In this document: positions 12,993 to 25,744 of the stretch, piece after piece
Layout of the letters: each line of letters begins with the position of its first letter
Position numbering within the stretch: the first letter of the stretch is position 1
Assembly (NCBI RefSeq): GCF_009870125.1
Contig: NC_046679.1
Coordinates: 23,870,001 to 23,934,000, forward strand
Direction: 5' to 3'
From: Drosophila pseudoobscura
Lineage: Eukaryota; Arthropoda; Insecta; Diptera; Drosophilidae
DNA: 64,000 nucleotides
Translations under genes and position numbers: made by a program
The notes under the pieces: generated by a model
Seen by the model: only the letters and a program-made list of their open reading frames with translations
Database searches by the model: none
What the model was told of the DNA's origin: nothing

Positions 12993-15900
12993 TTAAAATG
13001 TTTGATTTGCCGTGGCTCCTGCTTCCTTGTCTTTAAGACTATTCTCATTGCCCACATAGTTGAGACGAGCTAAACGCTTCAACGTCTCCAGCTCCCTGAC
13101 AAATGTGGCCACGGCCTCTTTGGTCACCGAGATGTCCGCGCTCTTCAGATCACTAAGGATATCCTCGTTTTCTAGCTCTGAAATGGAAGGAACTTTAATA
13201 TTCTGATCTATTTCCACGCCGATAACTACTAACCATCCATTTCGGCCTCGATTTCGTTGAGACGATTTAGGACCAGGGACTGCTGCACTTTTACATGCTC
13301 GATTAAGCGAAACTGACATTCCTCGGGATCGATAGCGGCCTCGGGTTGTGGGATATGGGGAAAACCAGGTTGCTCTGGCTTGGGACGCTTCGATGGTGTC
13401 GTTGAGGCGTCGCCCTGGTCCTCATCCCACTTCTTGGCCCACAGATACAGCTTGGGATGGCATCGATTGCGGGAAATGTTCATCTTCACCCGCAGCGAAT
13501 GCATCGTGCGTTTGGCATCCAGCAGATTGCCAGTGAGCGTATGGGAGCGCTTGAGCAGCTCCGATTGTTTACCTGTCAGTGGATTCGTTGTGTGATACGC
13601 GGCCGCTGGTAGCTTGCCATCAAACAGCCACTCCTGGTCGTGTTTGTACCGCATCGACTTGCGCACCCGTGGGGGATTGCGGCAGATATAGCAGACATAC
13701 TTGTCCGGCACCTGAGACTCATTAACAATGCCGTTGCAGCCCCCATGCTGCCAGCTCAGGCACAGCTCGCACTGGATCATCAGGCCATCCTCCTCGCCAT
13801 ACTCACAGAGGCAATTGATGATCTCCTCCTGACGCATACGGACAATTCGAATCAGTTGTCCATTCTCATTAATGTACTGCGGAGCCTTGCCGCCATGAGT
13901 CTCTGTCTGCGGTGGAGCCACAGCCGCGTTGATGTCTGCCTGATCATTGGACGAGGGTGTCGACACGGCTGTGTCCGCTGTGGCAGGGGAGCTGCTTGGC
14001 GTTGTTCCCGCCATCATTCGACGCTTCTTGGCGTCTGGGCGCACCTCCAGCGTAGGAGTGTTTAAGGATTTACGCAGCTCGCGGGAGTCCGGGTCAGCAG
14101 TGGTTGATCCAGTTGGTGTGGCATTAGCAGGACGACGGCGTGAGCGCTGGCGATTGCTCTTGCGGGATCCAGACGAACGTCTCGAGGACGAATAACGTGG
14201 TCGTTTGTTTGAGCGACCAAGTGGCGAGTCCTGCGACAATGTTGGAGAGGAGATTTCTGCAGCAGCAGCACCAGAACCACCAGTCATTTTCGAAGTAATG
14301 ATCGCCTCTGATGTTACAGTGTTCTCAGCCACAGGCAAGGGCGTGGCCGGTTTGTCTACAACGGGCGAAGCCTGCGATTTAGTGGGTGAAACACCCGTTG
14401 GAGTCCCTGGCGGTTTTGGCGATGGTGTAGCTCCTGGTGTCCCTCCCTGACGCTTAAAGGATCGCGATTGCTGCATATCCTGCTGATGCATCTTGGCAAA
14501 GAACTGCTGATTGGGTATTTGATTCTTGGGCACAGCATCGCCCTGATCAATGGAAGAGGCGTGGGTCCGTTTAACAGCCAGTTCCTGCATCTTGGGACAG
14601 TGGCTGACATATCTGTGGGAAGGGAAAAATTTGTTAATCTATCCTGTTTTATAGTGAAATTTTAAACAAAACTTACTCGGAAAATTCCTTGTGGTAGTGT
14701 CGGATGTGTATAAGCAGAACGTCTTCCTTGCGATACGTTTTGCCGCATCCCTCGCCCGGACAAACGAACAAATTATCCACAATGGAAACCTTCAGGCCGC
14801 CAATAAAAGCTTAACAAACAAATTGTCGTTAGAGAGGAAATCCTGAGATGTTTATCTGTTATACGAACCATAGCCATTCTCGACCAGAACCGTACCCTGA
14901 TCGTCCACAGGAACGTTCAGAGAGGTGCCACTTTCAGTGCCTTCTGGCATATCAGCGGTTGGATGGTCGTCATCTGTTTGATGGGTTGGTGGCGACATTA
15001 GCTCTGCCGGTGGCATCAATGGGGCTACGGGTGCCTCCATATACTGAATGTCCCCGGAATGGGGTGGCACACCTGCTGACAAGGGTGTCGAGGGGGTCGT
15101 TGCTGGCAATGTTGTATTGCTCTGGTCCATGGTAGTGTCCAGCGCGGAGACATTCATTGTTTTTGTCTTGTGCGGCGGCTGTGGACTGTAGTCGCCAGTG
15201 TACACATAGGCATTGATGTCCTTGGCGCGACGACGATGAATGCTAAAGTCATAAATATCCGGATTGTAGACCAATCCCTGCGACTCGAGGTAGACTTTCA
15301 GATCTGACTTGGAGCGGAATCGTTTGCCGCTGGGCGAGACCAGAATGACATCCCACTTTCCGAGGACATTAGAACGCTGATACATGTGCTTGATCCAGCC
15401 GGTGGGCAGACGCCAGTCCTGCACAATCACCGTGGGCTTTTGGTGCTCGCCCACAATTAGAAAACCTTCGGTGCCAATCGGTTGATCGTTCACCCAGTGG
15501 CACGTCCATTCTCCATCGTGCGGTATCTCCGGCAACCCCAGAGCATCTGTAATATAAAGAGAAAGTTAAGACTGGATCTGGTTTTTGGCTTGGTGCAGCA
15601 CACATACCCATATCCAATGTAGACATGTCGAGCAGTGGCCAATCCTTGCGCTGTGAGTTTTTGCTCTTCTTGCTGCTCGAGGCACTTGTGCCACTGGCCG
15701 TGCCAGTGCTTGCCCTCTTCACAGATGTCGTATTGGCTGGAGCAACCTCCACGTCTTCAACGGCATCTGGTTTGGGCAGCTTGTTCATGTGCACAGCACG
15801 AACGTTCTTGGAGTAGCCATCGTCAAAGAGTACCTCGTAGGTGTCGTGGCCGAGCAGCTTCTTGATGGTACCCGGAAATTTACGCGGCCCCGACCAGCGT

Positions 15901-16802
15901 GCCATGCATTTCTCTTCCAATTCGAACACGGGAAGAATTCGGTTGCTGACGCGTTGTCGTACGCGATCCGATTTGATGGCCATCCACTCCTGATAAGTGC
16001 CCATGGTGGAGGGCATCGTCTTTATCTTATTGTTCCGTTCGAAACGGATGAGGAGTGTTTGCTCCGTTTCATTGACCTCCACAATGCGAGCGGGCAGCCA
16101 AGCGCCATCCACGCTTTTGGCCTCGAGTCGTGCTCCTATTATCAAATTATGGGGATTGCTGTATTTGGGTTGGTTGTTTGCGGAAGGCAGCGGAGAGTCT
16201 GCACTTGTTTCAGCAGCCGTTGCTGATTCGTCTTCATTTGGTGGAGCATCAGCGGAATCCCCTCCAGTCGAACTACTCTCTTTTAAAGCGCCTTCAGCTT
16301 CTTCGGCGGCAACTGCTTTGGCCACTTCCTTCTCTTTCTCCGCATTGCTGACTGCTTCCACAGCTGCCGTGGCATTACGTTCCGCTGTCTCGGCCATGAT
16401 TTGCGAAACAATTTGGTCCACAGTTGCCTTGATCACATCCTCATTACCGGAACTGGCCGAAGCACCCTGTGCGGCTGTACCATCACCATTGACTTGCTGC
16501 AGAGCACGATGATCGGCCTCTATTTCAGAGGCATCCATTTTGCCCCATGGAAAAACCGTAGGAAAGACGCGCGGCTTCAGCAAATATTTCCCATTGCGTA
16601 TGGTATTGAAATCGATTCGTCGAAAATGGCGCGAACACACCAGAACGCTCTTTGTAATCTGCCTGTCCAGGCTGATGCGCGAGTTCTTGATCCAAATTGT
16701 ACGGATTATCGGGTCGAGGGGAAACGAGTGATATGTGACGCCGTGGTGCTCCAAGAGACGCGACGTCGACGGGCACTTGGCAACGCAGCAACGTCGTCCC
16801 AT
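12993..16802 (-). CDS. MBD-R2: MBD-R2: THAP, Tudor, MBD-like and PHD chromatin protein of the NSL complex
   Basis: Five exons: 15608-16802, 14869-15546, 14677-14809, 13234-14612, 12993-13177; phases close to 1189 residues, near the known fly protein. Domains in order: THAP zinc finger (about 1-90, CCVAKC then CSRHF); acidic/Ala-rich linker; two Tudor-like modules (about 217-285 and 293-346); MBD-like region with WRLPTGWIKH and WDVILVSPSGKRF (about 400-500); C2H2 finger CPGEGC with HIRHYH (about 640-665); basic Ser/Arg-rich linker; PHD finger (about 935-978: CLCEYGEEDG, CELCLSWQH, CYICR). MBD-R2, related to PHF20, belongs to the NSL complex that recruits MOF to housekeeping promoters and acetylates H4K16. 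Its promoter carries motif 1 and motif 6 inside a dispersed repeat. Confidence 0.95.
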
Positions 16803-16922
16803 TTTTCTTTTACCTGATCGAAAACGAAACGCTAACTAAGTCACTATTTATTAATGTTTATTTAAACGCTTACTTTGCTTAAAACGATCAAATAAAATTT
16901 GGCGAGAAAAAACACAGCATTA

Positions 16923-17140
16923 ATACAGTGTGACCGCGGACTTATCGTCCTACCCTCAGAAATATACCGAAACATACCGTCTCATTTAAAAAATATACCT
17001 TAAATATACTGACGAATTCAAGTTATATTTTACATATTCCTCATTTTTGATCTTCCGTCGAATATTCCCAGCTATATAGATCGCTCAGCTTTGCCCACAT
17101 AATTTTATATGATTGCTGATTCAATTTTCTACTGGACTGG
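16923..17140 (-). promoter_or_regulatory. Dispersed promoter-bearing repeat, copy A, at MBD-R2
   Basis: On the minus strand, CGGTCACACTG (core motif 1, 16926-16936) and TTTCGGTATATTT (motif 6, 16960-16972) lie about 125-170 bp upstream of the MBD-R2 start. The block from here to about 17140 is closely related to the reverse complement of 55915-56118, and its upstream half also to 32200-32335. So the promoter words sit inside an interspersed repeat of about 220 bp. Motif 1 is the binding site of M1BP at constitutive promoters. Confidence 0.7.
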
Positions 17141-20100
17141 TTTATTCTTAATACTTGCTTTTATCGGATTTCTGTATACCGTTGAGAATGAAATTTAATG
17201 GATTGATGAAATTGATCATATATCGTAAATGGTAACTCTGGTATCGATATATAGGTTTTTTAAAATATTTGTAGACTCGACTGAAACTATAATCGATATA
17301 TATCACAAGGAAATCGACAGGTGTGGCAGCGCTTGGCAAAGCGTAAGATGTCGTTAAATTTAAATGAAAATGTGTTCAAACGTTTTAAGCGGAAAAATTT
17401 CAACTTGGCGATCACAGTAACTATTGACATACGAGATTTATTGATATTAACTCTGTACATTTGCAATTAAAGCAAGTGAGCGTCCCCATAAAGATGTCGA
17501 GCGCATAAAATATCACGTGACTCCTCCCCAAGGCCAACTGAATCGCAAAACCTATTTGAAATGCAATTAATGTACGCCTATGAGCTGCTTACACGTCTAC
17601 ACGTCCGCCTTTAGGCAGACACCTTCGCAAAAAAGTTGACCAAAAACAAAAGAGTCATACGAAATCGGCCATTCCAAAATGCGTCTGGAACAATGCGTAA
17701 CAATGCGCTTTTTTTTTTGTTTTTTGCCAGAGCATATGGGGCCTTATCATATTGCTGAAATATACGATTTGTATTATTTGTAATTAAAATAACTGCCATG
17801 TTCATTTTAGCATTCAAGCAACAACAGAAAATGGTGACGCCATGGCGCCGCTGCTGTTGGGGTCTGGTCAGGTGCCAAAACCAAAGTTCAAATGATATCA
17901 ACGTCCTTGGCCTTGAAAAGTCAGATATGTGAGAAAAATATTGGCAACTAATAAACGCCAATCTGTTGGGGGTAAATTCCCATTTTGAGAACATTTCCAA
18001 ACAAATGATAGGCATAGGGTACGTTATCGTTCGTGGCGTGATCCCCCAACAAACGAACTTTGCATCATTTCCTCTTTTAGACAAGGTCTTTGGGTCACCC
18101 AGATCTTTTTGCTGTACTTCCTATACCCAAAAATAAAATTTGCATTTAAGCAATAGCAAATAATGCTAAAATAAGCAAGCAAATACAAATATTTAAAAAC
18201 ATATCACGGCCCAAGCATAAAGCAAACTTTAATTACACAATTTTTTTAATGGAATATCGCATCTGACATAAATAATAAATAGTGTGAGTAGTTGTTGTTG
18301 CCATGCCGGATAATTTAGTTTTTAACTTTGGTCAGTCCAAAAGTGACATTGAGTCCAAACATTTAAGGGGGAAATCCATACGAATAAACAAAGTTCAGAT
18401 GGTTTTTTGCACAAGTAAGTAACTATTTCCGAAATATGTTTGCATAAATTATCGACACTTGTGGAAATTGGGACAACTGCACCTGAACTCACTCTCCTCT
18501 CTTTTTGTGCAAACAATTAAACAATATGTAACTTGTGCAAAAATATTTTCGAATATGAAAAACAACGAACAACCCAACCGTCAGCGACGGCACTTTCTCC
18601 TTTAATATTTACCCAACTCATCGACAAATTGGCCAGGCCCAGGCCCAGTCCCCAGCACAGTCTCGTCTCCATCTCCATTTTTGTCCCAGCCTCAGTTTCA
18701 GTTTCAGTCCGAGTCGAGTCCCGTCCGTCGTCTGGGAACCCATTGCGTAAATGTGTCTGTTTGCGATGCGGTAATTTTTGAATAGGCTTTGCAGCCGAGC
18801 AGCTCTTGATATATTGACAGTTGGACCCAGTTCCCAGTTCCTTATCACATAAATATGCCCACAGAAATAATCATTAAATGTTGATGATGTTTCAAAGTGA
18901 CCTGAACTGAACAAATCATGTAATACATAAAGTTCAACGAAAAATTCAATAAATTATGTTTGCCTAAAAAAAAAAGAAGCTAAATGAAGACGTGTTTCCA
19001 ATTTGAAATGGATTGCTTAATTTTGTATAATTTTCGTTATTATTTTGTTGTTGCTATTTTTAGCTGTGAACAAATGCACGTAGAGCAATTTGAATTTGAA
19101 ATTTAATATTTGGAATTTCTCAATGCTACAATACGGTAGGGAATTCGTAATTGTAAAATGAGGAAATTTGTACCTTGAAAAAAGTGGAGAAATATTTGAC
19201 TTGATTTTGAAATTGAATGAAGAATGTGGGAAGAATTATCTGGGAGGATGGAAGTTTTAGCTCTGGAAAATTTATATTTCAACGACTTCCAACATTTGTC
19301 TAAAATTCTTTTTTTCCACTTCAGCAATATCCCTTAAACGTTTCCTACCATTCCTGCTTAATAACCCGTCTCAAAACAACGCTTCTTCGAAACCCCTGGC
19401 AAAAAAAAAGAAAAACAAGTAAAATTCAACCGAAATTCCTCAAAAAATCATGCACAAACATGGGCGGGGCTGCGACTTAGCGGAGCATAATCCGCATCAA
19501 GAGGTGCCCCAGAGAAGTGTCAGGTAAGGTAATGAGCGGCACCTGCCTTCGTATAACTTTTGCCGTTTTACCGATTGTCATAAAATAACAACAAATTTCA
19601 CAGCAACAGCAACAGCAACAGCAACAGTAAGAGCGAGAGACAAAGACGGAGGAGTGGAGGTGGAGGTGGAGATGGAGATCTCTGTTGTTTCTGTGTTGTT
19701 GGTGGAGCCGACATGCTCTGCCGCACGTGAGGTGAAGCTGCAAAGACGAGCACGGACGGATCCCCTCCCCGCCGATCGGGGCAATCATGTTGAAATGCGT
19801 GAATTGGGTTCGGGTTGGGTCTTGGTTGTGGTTTGTGTGTATTTGTGTTTGTGTTTGTGTTTGTGGGTTTACTCTTCACTTTCCACTGGTGAAATTTTCG
19901 TACTCCACGCTTATGACCTTGATCGGGGTCCAAAGCTGGGGCGCCTGAGCCTGAGGCTGGGCCGCGCAGCTTTCAGGAGAAAAGTACGTATATGTATGTA
20001 GATGGAGCTCGCATCATTTCTTATGCTTATGCAATGGCATGTGCCTGGAGGTATTATCTTCTGGCTGTTTATGAATACATTATGTAATGGTTGGAAACAC

Positions 20101-20959
20101 TTGTAAAACGGGTAACACGGGACACGAACCACACCCGTAGATGTTCGGGGATAAGTAAAAGACTACATTTGATTTCCAGAACTGAACTCTGGCTCATAAT
20201 CGGTCATGTAGGGGTTGAAAAATCTATTAAAGGCGGTGACAGAATCTCCTCTGAACCTAATACCGACGAATCTTTCTTTCAATACCCAAAAAAAAGTCCC
20301 AGTATTTAAAAGTAGAGCTCTAAATAGTATGTCACTTGCGGCTTTCATTCCAAATCAATTTCTGATCACAATTCAAGCTTCAGGATTATGCAACCAACCC
20401 ACGAAAACGACAAAAGCAATGGTAAAATACATACATATTTCTGAAACAAAACAAATACGAAAAACACAGCAAACAATGGCTCGAAATGCATTCAATTATG
20501 CAAATTGTCTGAAGACAAATACCATCAAAATACGAATTTGCTGTGCCAAAAAGAAAACAGAAAAAACAAAAACAAAAACAGGGGACACTCTGGGGTATTT
20601 GTGTGGCTAATTAGATGGGGAGTTAGGCCAATCCATTGGAGCCCATTCAAAGCTAAGTGGTGCAAAAACGATGCGATCCACCTCTCCAGTTTCGGCCACT
20701 TAACATTCAAGATTGCATGCAACGCAGAGGCAGAGGCAGACACAGACGCAGTCGCAGTCGCAGCGGCCAACAAATTTTCCACACTCAAAAAACCAGACCC
20801 TCTCCATCGGCAAGCCAAACGCCCACATTGGGCCTGGCACGAGCTCTCTTCTGTCTCTCACTCTCTGTACGAGTATCTCTGTCCGAATCGAATCGAATCG
20901 AGTGGAGTGGAGTGGAGTGGCTCTGGCTGTGGCTGAGGCCGTTGCTGAGGCTTTGGCCA
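17141..20959. other. About 3.8 kb without a firm gene
   Basis: Holds two further TATCGATA-like sites near 17243 and 17291 followed by a 40-codon open frame (17348-17470, begins MSLNLNENVF), possibly a promoter plus gene relic. Otherwise there are AT-rich sequence, a (CAGCAA)n run at 19601-19627, TTTGTG repeats near 19840-19866, and GAATC/GAGTG pentamers near 20884-20919. Long open frames around the repeats are low-complexity artefacts. Confidence 0.45.
19601..19627 (+). repeat. (CAGCAA)n microsatellite
   Basis: Four to five perfect hexamer units. It creates artificial Ser/Ala/Val-rich frames on both strands that are not taken as genes. Confidence 0.8.
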
Positions 20960-20998
20960 TATATAAATCGGGGTGCTGACAAAATGTTTGTGTCATTC
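20960..20998 (+). promoter_or_regulatory. TATA box and initiator of the C-type lectin gene
   Basis: TATATAAAT at 20960-20968 and initiator-like TCATTC at 20993-20998 (A at 20995). This gives a leader of about 128 nt before ATG 21123. A second initiator-like TCAGAG lies at 21007-21012, farther from the TATA box than usual. Confidence 0.55.
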
Positions 20999-21122
20999 CC
21001 AGTTGATCAGAGCTAGTCGAACGGTCAAACGGTCGCGTGTACCAGAAAACAGTTGAATTCCCACAGATTGTGCGTGCGTGTGCGTGTCTTAATAAAGTGT
21101 TGAAAGGAAAGAAGCAGAGAAA

Positions 21123-24100
21123 ATGAAAGCTTTCATTGTCGCCGGAGTGTGTTTGTTGAGTGTGCTGGGCCTGGGCTCCGCTCAGTTCCAGAACGGTCGC
21201 CTGGAGCCCCCAAATCCCCAGCTGTGCGCACAGCGCATCATCCACGAGAAGACTCCCGATGGCAAGGGGTGAGTGCCAGAGTTCATATCGGGGAAATTCT
21301 TATAGCTAAATGATTTCCTTCTTTCTGTTCCCTATTTTGTGATTCATTAGATACTTCTTCTCTTGGCGTGACCCTCAGTTGAAGGGCGTCGAGGAGGACT
21401 GGCTAACGGCCAGGAACTATTGCCGCAGACGCTGCATGGACTCCGTGTCGCTGGAGACGAGCCTGGAGAACGAATGGATCAAGCAGCGTGTCGTTGGCGA
21501 GAATGTAAGTAGAGTGTAAAATACTTGGGAGGGGGTTAATGGAGAAGAAAATATCACAAACATTTGTGGATTAAAGTACTTTAGATGGAAAGCAATTTCT
21601 CATTAATTTTTATAATTTGAGTTTCTCATTGTCTTGGGAAAAACTGTGTCATAGAGTAATTAAAATACGGATATGCTCATGATTTCCATACAATAGAGGT
21701 TCTATTTATAAATATAAATTTGGTTAATCAATAATTATATTTGATTTCCAATCGCTTTTCGGTTTTTAAAGAAAACTTCATTGGAATCAAATATGGAAAT
21801 TAAAAGACTCAAGCAACAAACCCTATTATTGGGGCCTTTTCGAGAGTAGAGGAAAATGGTTTTAAATATACATCATTTTTTATTCAAGTTCTTTGTATTA
21901 TGAATAAAATCATTCAAAAAAGTAAGGAAAGAAATAAGGTTAATTTTCGAATACAACTCTTAAAAATGTTGTCGGGACCCAAAAATATTAGTTGCATAAA
22001 GGTGGCAAATACAATTATTTTCTATTTTTATTAGAATCTCATAAAACAATAAAAATTCCACTCAAAAAATTATACAAATTTTACAATTTTCTATTTGCAA
22101 AAAATGTTGCATTAACACCTTAAATGTGATAAATATTATACTCACATTTCTTCAAAGCAAAACTTACCCAAAAACAACTGAATTGTTTTCAAATACACGT
22201 TTACGGACACCCCAAAACCCAATTATTATATAAACCCCACTCGACCCGACATTAAGCCCAAGTCCAGACACAGGCCAGACAATAAAAATTGGCCCCACAT
22301 TCACGGCACCTGCTTGATCAACTTGTTGAGGTTTGATTGATCCAACAAATAGTCCAATCCATCGAAATAACAGAAACATTTCTGCAACTCATGGGCTATT
22401 TGTGAACCGCACCATCGAAAGGTGTTACCTTTACGAATGTGTGTATATGTATATATGTACATATATTTAAATATATTTAAATATATGTTGACCGTGCACC
22501 CCATTAATAAAACTAAACCATATCAATGTGATGTGGATTTTTACACCTTCAAAATGAATTGAAAGTCAAAGAGGTTTGCCAATAATTTATGATGTCGGTC
22601 GCTGAACAGTTTTTTCGATGGTTATTTTTGGTTTTTGCATGACATTATGTCACTTCTCGTTGGAGTTGAGTTGTGTTTGACTTTCGTTTAGTCACATGTC
22701 ACATGTGAACTCTGGGTAAGGGACGTGAGGCTCTCATTTCCGAGATCTCACAACTTGAGATTGACCTTAATTTTTCGGATGCACAACATAACAAAAATTA
22801 ATTGCGAAATCTCCCATTAACATCGCACTACAAAGTTCAATGTGAAATTACACATAAACAAAACCACATCAAAAACATAAAAATACAACAAAAACTTTTC
22901 CCAGCTGTCGGTCGGGGCAATTTCGCACACGAATGCATGGAGTCAGTCGCCTGATGATGACTTATGCAACAGAAAATCCCATCCCATCCCATCCCATCGA
23001 GACGAACAAGTGTCAAGTTTAGCGTTGTGGTCAGGTAGGCTCATCTCTCCCCTCCCAATCGCATCTCTCATCTCTCCATCTTCCATCTACCATTTACCGT
23101 TCACCATCCCATCTCGCAGCTCGCATCCAATGGCTCTGCTCTTCTCATGCCTGAGTTACGTGAGAAAGCGGCAAAATTGAAAACGAAAGTTTGGTTGTGT
23201 GTGTGTGTGTGTGTGTGTTTGTGGTGTCTGGTGGGAAAACATTGGCGGAAAACCATCTAAATGAAATTACTTAACAAATTAGAAAATTTTGAGCACGCAA
23301 ACGGATTCATTTCACACCAAATTTTGCGACTAATCAAGGAGGAAGTGAAATTTTCCAATGAGAAGACTAAAGCCACAAACTTGTCAGAGGCTAAAAACAG
23401 ATATATATGAACAATTTTGGAATATTTTAAATATGTCTTTGGTTCAAGAAGTATAAGCTAATAAATATAGTATAACTGTTTCTATAACTTAAAGGACGTT
23501 CCAAAATAGTTCAGTAGATAGCAAAAAATCAAAAAATCATGAAATCATTCATTCTCCACCCTGCAGATCTTACAAAGATCTTCCAAAGATTATTTGATAT
23601 CTTAACCCATTTCAATTGAGAAAGTTCTTCCGTCACCCACTTCAGCCAGTTTTTGGCTCCAACTTTCGAATACTCTTTCCTCTTTGGCTCTATGCCTATC
23701 CAACAAACCCACTTTCCTAATGGATTGTTGTGTCCTCCACCTCCAGACATACATATCAACCGGTTAAGTTCACTTTTACTTTGCATTACAATTGAATGCA
23801 GCCGACAGGTGGCAGGCACAAAGCACCATTCATTTGGTGCTTCCGCTATGGGGCAAATGCATTCGACTGTCCGATTTGAACAATTACAATAGCGACGCAA
23901 TGCCCCACCCTCTCCTTCGTAGCCTGATGAGCCAGCCGGCAACCGACCAAAACCAAACCCAAAATCAATCTCCATAAATTTGTTTCAGCTCTGCGCTCAT
24001 TGGAGTTTTCCCAAAAGGCTAGACGGTAGACCTTACCATCTCTGACTGTCTGCCTGTCTGTCTGCCGCTTGTCTCTGGGGGGTTTTTTCCTTTTTTTTTT

Positions 24101-24931
24101 TTTTTTTCGTTTTATACCTTTTTAACAAAACAATTTTTATGGCCCATCTGGTGAAAGTGACTGATGGGCGCAGACCTTTGTGGTTTTGTTCACTTGAAAT
24201 GTTGACAGCCTCGGGTGCGGCAGCCAGCAGAAGGGCGCGGACATGGCACGGGATTGGGATTTGGATTGGGAATGGGTTCGCTTTCAGCGCTAAATAATAG
24301 TTGTTTGGGCGTGACAGGCCCAAAACAGTTACCAACTTAAATTTCTATTGTAATTTGTCGCTTTTATCCAGTTTGATTCGATGCCAACGCTGCACTTTCT
24401 TGCATATGCATGTTTTAACACCTCCAAAAGAGCAATGAACTTTAGATATATGTATGTATGTATTTGGTTTTGGCCTCTCTTCAAGTATTAACATTAAATG
24501 TAGTAGGGGTGCTTAAGCAGTCAAAAATAGCTACTACAATTCTAATCTCTAATCCTTTTCGTTGTCAGGTGAAATACATCTGGACCAGCGGTCGCTTGTG
24601 CGATTTCAAGGGCTGTGACCGTCCCGATCTGCAGCCCACGAACATTAACGGCTGGTTCTGGACCGCCACTCTGCAGAAGTTGGCCCCCAGCACGGAGCGT
24701 TCCCAGGGCGATTGGTCTCCCACCGGCGGCATTGGCCTGCCCCAGCCCGATAACCGTGAATTCAAGCAGAATGGTGCACCGGAGAATTGTCTGGCTCTCT
24801 TGAACCAGTTCTACAACGATGGTGTCAACTGGCACGATGTGGCCTGCCACCATAAGAAGTCGTTTGTCTGCGAAGAGAACGATGCCCTGCTGAAGTACGT
24901 GCGCTATACAAACCCCAATCTGCGTATTTGA
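21123..24931 (+). CDS. Secreted C-type lectin domain protein
   Basis: Three exons: 21123-21268, 21351-21504, 24569-24931; phases close to 220 residues. Residues 1-20 are a signal peptide (MKAFIVAGVCLLSVLG). The rest is a single C-type lectin-like domain: WLTARNYCRRRC, SLENEWI, GWFWTATL, LPQPDN (a galactose-type QPD at the Ca site), ENCLAL, WHDVACHHKKSFVCE. The WND of many lectins reads WHD here, so calcium binding is uncertain. It resembles the conserved insect group that includes Schlaff/Clect27, CG6055 and CG4115, of which Schlaff acts in cuticle integrity; which one this is cannot be told without alignment. Intron 2 is 3064 bp and holds a TG microsatellite near 23195-23218 and a CATCC repeat near 22979-22998, but no gene. 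AATAAA follows at 24973. Confidence 0.9.
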
Positions 24932-24972
24932 GATCAATTGGGAAGTGGGCTAGATGGAGCAGCGACTCTCCA

Positions 24973-24978
24973 AATAAA
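24973..24978 (+). terminator. Poly(A) signal of the lectin gene
   Basis: AATAAA 42 bp after the stop codon. A second A-rich AATAAAA near 25220 could be an alternative. Confidence 0.5.
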
Positions 24979-25426
24979 CCAAAAATGATATTTTCTTAAA
25001 AATGGGAGCTAACCTGGGACGAAACGATGATTTATGATGCTGTTCTGCTCCTGATACCTTTTGTACTAGTTACTTTCCGATTGTGAGTGTCCTTAAAAGA
25101 GTTTTTCAGGCTTAGCTACTTCTTTGCAACAGTCTTTCAATTCTCTCGCTCTGCGCTTTATTCTGTCTCATCAGTTAGTTTAATTAATTTTGTATTAATT
25201 TATGACTTTCTTAACTTATAATAAAAACATTCGAAACGATTTGTAAAAGTACAGCTTGTGTTTTATTATTTTGAAAATGTATTTTCAGAGGTGATTCTTT
25301 TAGTATTTAAAAAAAAAACAATAAAAAATCGGATGTCGGCAATATTATTATTTTTAAAATGTAACCGCCAAATTCGGTCCGCCTATCGTACAAAAATACC
25401 GATATTTTTTTCACCTACACTACACT

Positions 25427-25458
25427 CACTAACCATACAGTATACTGTATGGTTAGTG
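25427..25458. repeat. 32-bp perfect palindrome
   Basis: The left arm CACTAACCATACAGTA is followed directly by its exact reverse complement TACTGTATGGTTAGTG, with no spacer. It lies about 290 bp upstream of the CTNNBL1 start and about 450 bp after the lectin poly(A) signal. Confidence 0.9.
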
Positions 25459-25653
25459 CTACACTTCAATTGAAAAGTGTGAAACCAGCAATATAAATCA
25501 TACAGTGTTATCGCGTCTAGCAACAGAAAAATAGTTTCGATTTCCTTGAACTACAAAAGTTGTTCATTTGATGATATATTCCAGAAAAAATTCATATCAT
25601 ATTATTGTTTTTCAGTCTAGTCTTCATATCTATTATCGAACAGGGAAGATATA

Positions 25654-25698
25654 TATCGATATCTTAATGTACATATCAATATATATTTAGCATCCCTA
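25654..25698 (+). promoter_or_regulatory. DRE and CATCCCTA promoter words of the CTNNBL1 homologue
   Basis: TATCGATA at 25654-25661 and CATCCCTA at 25691-25698, 50-90 bp upstream of ATG 25745. No TATA box with an initiator is seen. Consistent with a constitutive, DREF-type promoter. Confidence 0.6.
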
Positions 25699-25744
25699 AC
25701 TCCTTAAATGTAAAATTGTTTTTTTAAATTGGGATAAAACCGAG

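Noticed and set aside
13348-16817. Many long plus-strand frames over MBD-R2 (up to about 170 codons).
   Set aside because: They are antisense shadows of a gene whose exons, domains and phases are all accounted for.
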